64,000 nt of DNA, from positions 1-64,000 of the forward strand of contig JARWMV010000045.1 of assembly GCA_030998015.1 (NCBI GenBank). The letters are read 5' to 3'. This DNA is from Ceratorhiza oryzae-sativae. Taxonomy: Eukaryota; Basidiomycota; Agaricomycetes; Cantharellales; Ceratobasidiaceae. Made by a program: the position numbers and the translations under genes. The notes beneath the pieces are model-generated. The model was not told where the DNA came from. It saw only the letters and a list, made by a program, of their open reading frames with translations, and did no database searches. Numbering within the stretch: the first letter of the stretch is position 1; every line of letters begins with the position of its first letter. Below, one piece after another: positions 56,377 through 64,000 of this stretch.

Positions 56377-59300
56377 CTTCCCCCCTTCAAGGCACGGGGG
56401 TCCTGGGGTGCCTTTGGATGTGACTTGGCATAGTCGGCGATGAGTTCTGGTGCGTTCACCAGGTCGTCATAGGTTAACCATTGTCGCTTGTCATAGCCGA
56501 GCCACTTGACATAGTATTCAAAGACATTAGATCTTTTGTTGTATCGTGACTTTATGATCTGTTCCACTTCAAACTCTTCTTCCCCTTCAGGAGTTACCAC
56601 AGGTGGTGGTGGGGGAACCCAGTGGCCATAGGGGTTGTCTTTATGTTTGGTCAGGAGCGAGACATGGAATACTGGATGTATTTTCATGGTTACTGGCAAG
56701 TCCAGTTTGAAGGCATGAGTGCCGTGTTGTGCTACCACCTTGAATGGTCCAACTCTCTTGTGGGCCAATTTCCTGGAGGCCTGTTGTGTGTGTATGTTCT
56801 TGGTGTCAAGCCAGACTTTGTCTCCCACCTTGATGACTTCTGGGGTCTGATGTTTCCGATCATAGTATTCTTTGGTCCTCTGGTTTGCTAGTTCCAGAGC
56901 AGCCTTGAGTTCGTCATGGCCCTTTTGAAGCCATTCTGCATGATTATCTGCTACAGGGAATTCCTGTTCCTCCTTGTCTCCAACTGCCAGCCTTGGATGG
57001 AAACCGTAGTTTGCAAAGAACAGTGTTTTGCCAGTTGAGGCATTGACGCCATTGTTGTAGGCAAATTCGGCCAGAGGTAAGAGTGAGACCCAGTTGTCCT
57101 GCTAGTCTGATACGTAGTGTCTCAGGTACCCTTCTACTACTTGGTTGGCCCTTTCTGACTGGCCATCCATTTGTGGGTGATATGCTGTAGAGTAGGAGGG
57201 TTTTATGTCTAGCCGTTTATACAGGTGCCTTAGGAATTTGGATGCAAAGTTGGGGCCACGGTCTGAAATGGTTTTCCGTGGTAGTCCATGAAGTTTCCAT
57301 ACGTAGGTTAGGAACAAGTTTGTGCAGTCCATGGCACTGGCCTCTGACTGACATGGGATAAAGTGGACCATTTTTGTTAGTCTGTCGACTACTGTGAATA
57401 TAGCGTCGAACCCCTCTGACAGGGGTAGTCCTGTGATCAGATCGTAGGTGATTTCTTCCCAAGGTTTTTCTGGTGCTGGTATTGGGTTTAGGAGCCCTGG
57501 GGGAACCTGGTTGCTGTGCTTGTTCCTTATACAAGATTCACAATGTGTGACATATTCGTTGACTGATTTTCTCATTGATGACCATGTATATTTGCAGTTT
57601 AACAATTCGTATGTTCTGAACTGTCCTGGGTGTCCTGCAGCTGGGTTGTCATGACGGCTTTCCATGATCAGCTTGCGAAGTTCTTTGTTGTTTGGGACAT
57701 AGATTCTGCCCTTGTATCATAAAAGTCCTTCATCCCATTCCCAATTTTTGACTTTTTCATTGTCGTCTAGGGCTTTTAGCACCTTTGACAGGTGCTCGTC
57801 CCCTGGGATAGCGTCCCTAATGAGTTGTTCCAGGTCATGGTCTGGTGTGATTGCTTGTAGCTGCAGAGATTTTAATTCCAAAAATTGGTTTTGTGCCAGC
57901 AGAGCTTGGCTCTCACCCCCCTCTTTAGGGATGTGCCTTGACAGCCTAGAGAGTATGTCTGCCCGGCCATTCTTTGCCCCCTCAATGTATAGAATTTTGA
58001 ATTCAAACCTGGACAGGAACTCATGCCATCGTGTGACTCGGCCATTCAGTGGCCGGTTTGTCTTCCAATATTCCAGATTCTTGTGGTCACAAACAATGTT
58101 TACCAGGTGTTCAGCCCCTTCTAGTAGGTGACGCCAGTGTTTGAGGGCTTTTATAATCACCAGCATTTCTTTGTTGTAGATATCATAGTTTCTTTCTGCT
58201 GGGACCATTGCTTTGGAATAGTAGGAGATTGGGTGAAGCATTCCGTCTTCTCCATATTGCAATAAAACAGCACCCGTGGCATAGCCTGAGGCGTCTGTTT
58301 CTAAGATAAATGGTTTGCTGGGTTCTGGCTGAATTAGGAGGGGTGCTTCTTTCAATTTCTGTTTTAGCAAATTCCACGCCCAATCCCTTTCTTCTGTCCA
58401 TTCCCACTTTGTGTCCTTCTTGACAAGTTCATAGAGGCATTTTGTGATTTTTGAGAAGTCTTTTATGAAGTGCCTTAACCAGTTTGCAAACCCCAACCCT
58501 TCCAGGACTTCGGCTGGGTTTGTAGGGGTTGGCCATTCAACGGCTTTTTCGACCTTGGCCAGGTCTACTTTAATCCCTTGGGGAGTTACTACTATTCCCA
58601 GGTAGTCCACTTCAGTGACGTCAAAAACGCATTTCTCCAGGGCGCAGTATAGACCAGCCTTTTGAAGCCGGCGCAGGACTTCTCTGACATGTTCATCGTG
58701 TTCTTCCTGGTTCTTTGAGAATACTAATATGTCGTCCATGTAAATTACAATGTAAATGCCTTCGATGTCCTGGAATTCCTCTCGGATCATGGCCATGAAG
58801 GTTCCTGGTGCATTCTTTTGACCAAATTGCATGACTAGGGGCTCATACAGCCCGTATTTGGTCTTGAAAGCAGCCTTCCATTCGTCTCCTTCCCGAATTC
58901 GTATGAGGTTGAAACCCCACTTTAGGTCAAACTTGGTGAATATCTTTGCCCCACGCAAGGTTTCCACAATATCATTGATGCGTGGGAGCAGGTACACATT
59001 GGAGACAGTCATTTCGTTTAGCCGCCGGTAGTCAATGCACATGCGCAGCTTCCCATTCTTTTTTTTGACGAATATGACTGGAGATGCCATTGGTGACCTT
59101 GAGGGTCTGATATGCCCTGCTTTCAGTTGGCGATCCAAGGTTTTGCGCAGTTCTGCATCTTCCTTGACACCCACGCTATATATGGGACCATGCCTTGGCT
59201 TGGCATCTGGTTTTAAGTCTATTTCCATATCCCATTTTCTATGGGGTGGTAGTGGTTGGATGTTGTCTTCTTCAGCGAATATTTTCTGGAATTCTTTATA

Positions 59301-59894
59301 TTTTGTTGGGAGGGAGTCTAGGGAGTCCAGCTGAAGCTCCTTAGGTTCATTTGCATGCACGTGCAAGGGTTTTGTGATGCAATGTTTCAGGCATATTGGC
59401 GAGTTGAACTTCATGTCCTTTTCATCCCAATCAATGTTGGGGTTATGGAATTTGAGCCATGACATGCCCAGGACTAAATCGCTTTTGCCAACGTTCACAA
59501 CGTAGGCACTGAGGATTTCTCGGTGCTCTTGAATGCACAGCTCAAAGGTGCAGTAGTGGGTCACCGACCCAGAGTCTATCTCCCTTCCATCAATTACCCT
59601 CAGTTTCTTGGGTGTTTTTAGGGCAATGGTAGGAATATGGTATTGTTTAACCAAATCTTCATGTATAAATACTGACATGGCCCCTGAGTCAATCATGGCC
59701 CATCCGTTGAATTTTTTCATGTTATATGCAGACTTGTGTTCGGGGGTTATGCGCAGAGGGAATGCATGAAAGAAAAACTGTAGTTGTGATTGGTTTCCTA
59801 ACAACATACATTCCATTTCCATATTTTTATTTTCATTATGCGCATTTTGTAACATAGCACCCAAGACCACCCCCCTGGCACGGTTTGAGCTCAT
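56364..59894 (-). pseudogene. pol: A2 pol (protease, RT, RNase H, integrase, chromodomain)
   Basis: One frame of about 1177 codons from ATG at 59894 (overlapping the gag stop) into the 3' LTR. Protease AMIDSGAMSVFI (about 59680); RT CIDYRRLNEMTV (about 59030) and YMDD (about 58735); RNase H LETDASGYATGAVL (about 58285) and CDHKNLEYWKT. Integrase has HPGQFRTYELL, CESCIRNK, ISDRGPNFASKF and AYHPQMDGQSERANQ (about 57170); chromodomain FEVEQIIKSRYNKRSN...YYVKWLGYDKRQW (about 56580-56470). Interrupted by TGA 57717-57719 (A1 has CGA) and TAG 57102-57104. The 725-codon 5' block covers protease through RNase H. Confidence 0.95.
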
Positions 59895-61281
59895 TCTTTT
59901 ACTGACTCGTCATCGGTCGTTTCTACATCCTCAACTGCTGCCTCGTATCCTGATATTTTGGCTGAAGGGCATTTGGCGGCAATGTGGCCACACCCTCCAC
60001 AGTTGTAACAGGTGTTTGTACCCTTCCCTTTTCCTGCGCTATCCAGATCCATTGCGTCTGGGTCCTTTGCCTTGGGGGCCACTGGCAGGTGGTTGTCCTT
60101 CTTTATGTCCTTGAAGGACTCTTGTATGTTGGTGTTACTGCCATCGTAACAGACAGTTGGAACTGTGAAGCCCTTTGCATTGGGGCCAATGGCTACGATT
60201 TGACCTTTTACAGCCCTGCCGTCTTTAATCTTGTATATGCGTTCCCCATTCTTGAATTTCTCCTTTTGGGGAGCGCTTTGGGGGTTATTTGTGGGCCTGC
60301 TAGTTGAGGCATTGTTGCTGCTGGACTTATTACCCCCATGAGATGTCCTCTTGCTACTGAAGGAAATGAGGTGGCAGTCAATTTCCAGGGCCCGCTGTGT
60401 GAGCTGGGCGAATGTCTTTGTGCGGGGATCATAGTTTTGGGCCACCATGCTATCCGTTACGTCTGACGACAGACCATCATAGAACTGATCATGCATGGCA
60501 GCATCGTTGTAGTTGAGGCCTGTGGAATATAGGTTAAATAGGGTGAGGTAGTCCTGAACCGTCTTGGATTGTTTCAACTTCCGCCACTTGTCGTGTTATT
60601 TTCAGTGCGGTTCAGGTCCCCATATCGGGTAGTAAACTCTTGCCAGAATAAATTGGCATCGTGAAGCCAGGGGATCGCGGTTCCAGGGTTGAGAATTTCG
60701 AATTCTTCGTACAAGTTAACCCATTCAGCTGCTGACCCTTCAAGATAAGAGGTGATGAAGGCGACCACTTGGTCGGCCAAGTGCCCACTCATGTTTGTAT
60801 TGATATATCGGGCGCATGCAATTCTGAATGAGATGGCGTCTTCCTGTTTTGTGCCATCAAATTTTTGAGGGGCGGCCATCTTAACTTTTGCAGTCGACCC
60901 TCCAGAGGGAGCAGGTGCTGTTGGTTGTGGTTGAACTGTACCAGTGGGAGCTAGTACTTGAGCAGCGCCTGAGCCACCCATGGAGGTGTTGATTTGCGCC
61001 TCAATGCGCGTGATAGTAGTTTGGAGAATGGCTAACATTCCCACTAGGTTGTTGACATTGGTGGCTAGTCCGGCCACATCCGCATCTATTTTTGTCTGAT
61101 TTGTGGTAAGTTTGGCCTCGAGTGAATCTGTGTAGGTTTTATTATTGTGTTCGACATCCCCAATATCATTTTGGAGGTTATTGGTTCACTCTCGAAGTTC
61201 GTCCATTGATCGAAGCATATAGATGACCTTATCTTCATCAGACATATTCGCCCAAGCAGGGGCAGGAGGTTGAGACGCCAT
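59891..61281 (-). pseudogene. gag: A2 gag (one TGA, one frameshift)
   Basis: ATG at 61281 (MASQPPAPAW). TGA at 61186-61188 where A1 has CGA (16336-16338), and a one-base loss near 60595 relative to A1. The zinc knuckle CYNCGGCGHIAAKC has HG changed to CG but keeps its CCHC residues. Ends in the same ATGA overlap with pol. Confidence 0.93.
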
Positions 61282-62550
61282 TTCAGAGAAGGTTTGATAA
61301 AATTTTAAAGGCGACGGAGACGGTAAGGAAGTACAGGGAATCGGGAATTGTTTTGGTAATATAGAATTTCTTTTCCCCGCACAAGTCTATAAAATTCAAA
61401 GTTTCTGATCCCTGCAAACCTTAGCCAGGTATCGTCCAAGTCCCAACTTTTGGTGTCTTGGCAACAGTATGGGCACTCCACCTTCTTTAATTTAGTTTGA
61501 TCCCGCAGGAGAGTTTCCTTGGGGAGGATTGGTTTGGGCTGCCAGAAGGGGTGTTTCTTCCTGAATTGGCAAGCCCGTGCCACTTAGAAAGGTGGGGTGA
61601 GGAAGGTCTGACAGCGTTGAGAAGACGGGGAAGGCATACTCGTGGGGTTCAACTGTTTCTCGGACTATAGCTTCTAGTCTGAGATGGTCTTGGAGGAGGG
61701 ATAGGTAGTCCTCCTGGTGTTCGCGCAAACGCTCGGTTAAGTATGCGCAACGGGCCTCAGCTTCGTGAAGTTTTTCACGGGTTTCTTCGTACTTGTTTCG
61801 GTAGTAACGGTACCTGTCTTGGAAGTTTTCGATAGTGTTTAACAGGTGATGAAGAAGCTGTTGACCAAGGTTCTCCAGCTTATAGCTGGTTGCAGGGGAT
61901 GGTGTAGTAATAAAGGAATTTGTCCTTCTTAGGACAGTAAGGGCAGTGCGCTGGGAAGGTGGCTCCGTTTGCCCGATGGCAAATTTTGCACTCAGGGGCA
62001 CCTGGCTCGGTGACAAAGGCTTGTTGGGCACATCCGACTCTCTGGGGGCAGACTTTGATAATTACTACTCGGTTGAAATCGATGTGCCCAGCTTCTTCAA
62101 GGATACTTTCGACCGAGTTGAGGGTGAAACAGTGGATCGACAGATGTCCGAACCACCCACACAGACGGCAGTGCTGGTCTTCTGTAAAAGGTTGTGCCAC
62201 TTGAGGGCTGTGCGTTCCGTCAGAGATGTACTCGAGCAATAGCAAGATAAAAGAGAAAAATAGACCCTTTCCCGAGTCTATTGGAATAGGAAGGTGACCT
62301 CTGTTGCTCAACTACTTGAGGGCAATGAGTGACCCCACCTCTTGTTGACGAAAGAGATTAGAGAACCGAAGCTTGTTACGACATGTGAGGGACCTGGCTA
62401 TGCAAGGTTTCACAGAGGCGCGTATAGGGCAACGATGTCTTGTGGCTGTGGATAGGTGGAGTGGGATTGGCGAAGGCAACGAGGAGTTATCTTGAGACAA
62501 CACTGACGGCGTTCCAAAAGTATCCCAGACGACACTGAGACTTACAATTG
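61282..62550 (-). other. A2 leader with zinc-knuckle and coiled-coil open frames
   Basis: 62311-61880 encodes a CCHC knuckle (CRLCGWFGHLSIHC) and a CxxC pair (CKICHRANGATFPAHCPYC). The overlapping 62031-61492 frame encodes a long coiled coil (YYRNKYEETREKLHEAEARC...). 61583-61305 encodes ECPYCCQDTKSWDLDDTWLRF. None has an ATG. The three-frame layout equals A1's. Possible exons of a regulatory leader protein. Confidence 0.55.
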
Positions 62551-62565
62551 TCAAGAACTTGACCT
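62551..62565 (-). promoter_or_regulatory. A2 primer-binding site, self-priming type
   Basis: Identical 15-nt site to A1, two bases from the LTR, fully complementary to LTR positions 62636-62650. Confidence 0.7.
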
Positions 62566-62567
62566 GA

Positions 62568-62944
62568 TGTCAACGACAACAAGTCAGGCAACAAGGAAAA
62601 TAGTAAGAAAAGTAAAAGAACTTGTATTCGACAAGAGGTCAAGTTCTTGAGGAGTCCTCTGCGAACTTGACCTGGTTTATATACATAGTACGAGCCACAT
62701 CATAACAAACAGGTCTGTACAGTGAGTCAGGACAGATAAGAGATAGAAGCAGTAGAAGCAGCTGCGGAACTGCAGAATTTCACATTGGAGTTGAAATACA
62801 TCTCAGTTACTGGTCCGGAACATTCCCTGAGTCACATGACACAGATATCCCATAAAAGGCAAGTATGTTTTGAAGATGATCTCATAAAATGTAGTAAATC
62901 GAGAAAATATTGTAGAGTGGATGTATGCGTGTCAGTTTGTGACA
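62568..62944 (-). repeat. 5' LTR of A2
   Basis: 377 bp; sense TATATAA box at about 62678-62684, followed by the PBS-complementary segment. Confidence 0.96.
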
Positions 62945-63841
62945 CATATGCTGGGTTGGGTTGTGTGGGTTCACTAACTCTATCTCCCCAATCATTGCAT
63001 TCCCCACATATTGGTGTGCGATTTCTGTCAGGATCGGAAACTTCCAGTCTTGTTTCTGGTCCGGTTTTTGTATGTCATTGACGATCACCTGGACATGGGC
63101 TTGATTGGGGCCCCAGGGATTCGTTCTTGCTGATGGGGCTCCAATGTCGTGTACCACTCGAAGGGCACCAGCCCTTGCCCCTTGGATGTATGCGCCGCCC
63201 AACAGGGCCTTGTTGATTTGCTGTTCAAGGGCGGTCTCTTTGTCCTCAATCTTCATCTCTGCCGTCTGCTGCTTTGAATGCATGAACTGGGCGTGCATCG
63301 CAAAAAGTGCTCCCTGTGGTGCCAGTTATGCAGGTGAGTAACGTTCCTCCACTACAATTGTCACAGGTGCACTCACCTGTCTCCCCTCCTCCTGTTCCAT
63401 ATCTGCCCCTGTGGTGTCCATGTTGGTGTCTGCCCACCCTGATGACGTCTCCGGTTGTTGTTGAGGCACCGTTGTTGTCAGACCAGGATCATCTGATGTT
63501 TTTGTTGTCCAGTGTTGTTTCGGAGGTGTTTGCTTTGTCAATGTGCTTGCCCAAGTCCACTTCTTCCCTAGTGTGTCTTCCTCTGCCACCTATTCAAGAA
63601 GGTTCGGTTTTCAGGTATATATGCATGGTTAGCCTGTTTCAGTTATGAGTTGCGCATACAGGCTCACTGTGTCATACCCTTCTTTGTTCCTGCCTGTGTC
63701 TGTCAATGGCGATGCTGGGCATGTGGTCCCCACACTTGTCTTTCTGTGCTGGCTTTTCCTGGCACCCCCTCGCCTTGATCCTGCGCTTGGTCCTGATTTT
63801 GCAGACAAGGGGCCAGATGTCTTGCAAGCGTTTCCTGACAT
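62945..63841 (-). pseudogene. Host gene H, 5' portion (exons 1-3)
   Basis: Exon 1 starts at ATG 63841 or further upstream (frame open to 63925) and ends at 63668. Intron 63590-63667 (78 nt), exon 2 (63589-63377), intron 63314-63376 (63 nt, GTGAGT...CACAG), exon 3 (63313-62945). Exon 3 continues beyond A2 at 55994: NPHNPTQHM joins PLFMLKRVTKLEEF in frame with one CATAT. Exons 1-10 then total 5298 nt, exactly 1766 codons. The N-terminus is Ser/Thr/Gln-rich; exon 3 starts a more globular part (ALEQQINKALLGGAYIQG). Confidence 0.65.
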
Positions 63842-64000
63842 CACTATTGTTGTGGCAGCTTCAGTAGTTGGGGATATTGTTGAGCAACAAGTGGGAGCAC
63901 TGGTGTGAGACAAATAGTGAGACAAATAATGGGAGGCAAGCTATCTACATACTGGGATTTAAATGCAACTGGCAGTGGCTGATTGATGCACTGGGGATTC

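Larger units (their letters stand above)
56000..62944 (-). mobile_element. Ty3/gypsy retrotransposon A2, inserted in exon 3 of gene H
   Basis: 6945 bp, 377-bp LTRs, duplication CATAT (55995-55999, 62945-62949). Same family as A1 throughout. It has TGA at 57717 and 61186, TAG at 57102 and one frameshift in gag, so it is inactive. Because A1 is broken at different places, the pair defines the family's intact frames. Confidence 0.97.

Noticed and set aside
60574..60600. Programmed frameshift in A2 gag
   Set aside because: A1 gag is continuous here and A2 lacks one base, so it is a private deletion.

Overview
The window looks like a chromosomal segment of a filamentous basidiomycete (Agaricomycetes-like) fungus. 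It is dominated by nested LTR retrotransposons, the introns that can be placed are short (46-78 nt, GTRNGT...YAG), and no bacterial or mitochondrial features are visible. The species cannot be named from the sequence. No rRNA, tRNA or CRISPR was seen.

Layout. (1) 58-22886 (minus strand) is one giant Ty3/gypsy element, here called O, with 1.3-kb LTRs, TSD ATAAT and TGTTA...TAACA ends. Minus its nested passenger it is about 14.4 kb. It carries an ATG-less ORF0, a 1162-aa Gag with a collagen-like domain, pol with a chromodomain, and then three extra genes between integrase and the 3' LTR. All three appear to contain or neighbour same-sense spliceosomal introns; the splicing is clean for two genes and partly resolved for the third. 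(2) Inside O's gag sits A1 (9697-18092, TSD ACCAG), a 7-kb Ty3/gypsy element. A 1445-bp hAT-like non-autonomous DNA element (11649-13093, 8-bp TSD) sits inside A1's pol. (3) 23360-32066 is a decayed gypsy element D, hit by a second hAT-like element (23411-24842) and by gypsy element E (25490-31609, TSD GGTAG). (4) 32067-33369 is a diverged O-type solo LTR. 34186-40955 is another O solo LTR (TSD GCTGG) carrying a Ty1/copia element (34727-40182, TSD ATAAC). (5) 44229-46250 is a multi-exon host gene (P) cut by an O solo LTR (44486-45792, TSD ATCCC). (6) 46250-50500 is mostly non-coding, with two strong hairpins. (7) 50893-63841 (minus) is a 10-exon host gene (H) of unknown function, about 1765 codons. 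It is split by A2 (56000-62944, TSD CATAT), a second copy of A1's family.

Decay pattern. Nearly all premature stops in the elements and in host genes H and P are TGA at positions readable as CGA. Six of these are confirmed by comparing A1 with A2. The differences between the two LTRs of the copia, A1 and A2 elements are almost entirely CG versus TG/CA. This points to CpG-directed cytosine deamination as the main mutational force in the region.

Most unusual points: element O with spliced accessory genes and a collagen-like Gag; the A family, with an apparent Tf1-style self-priming site, ATGA-coupled gag/pol and conserved ATG-less zinc-knuckle/coiled-coil leader ORFs; and the reconstructed host gene H.
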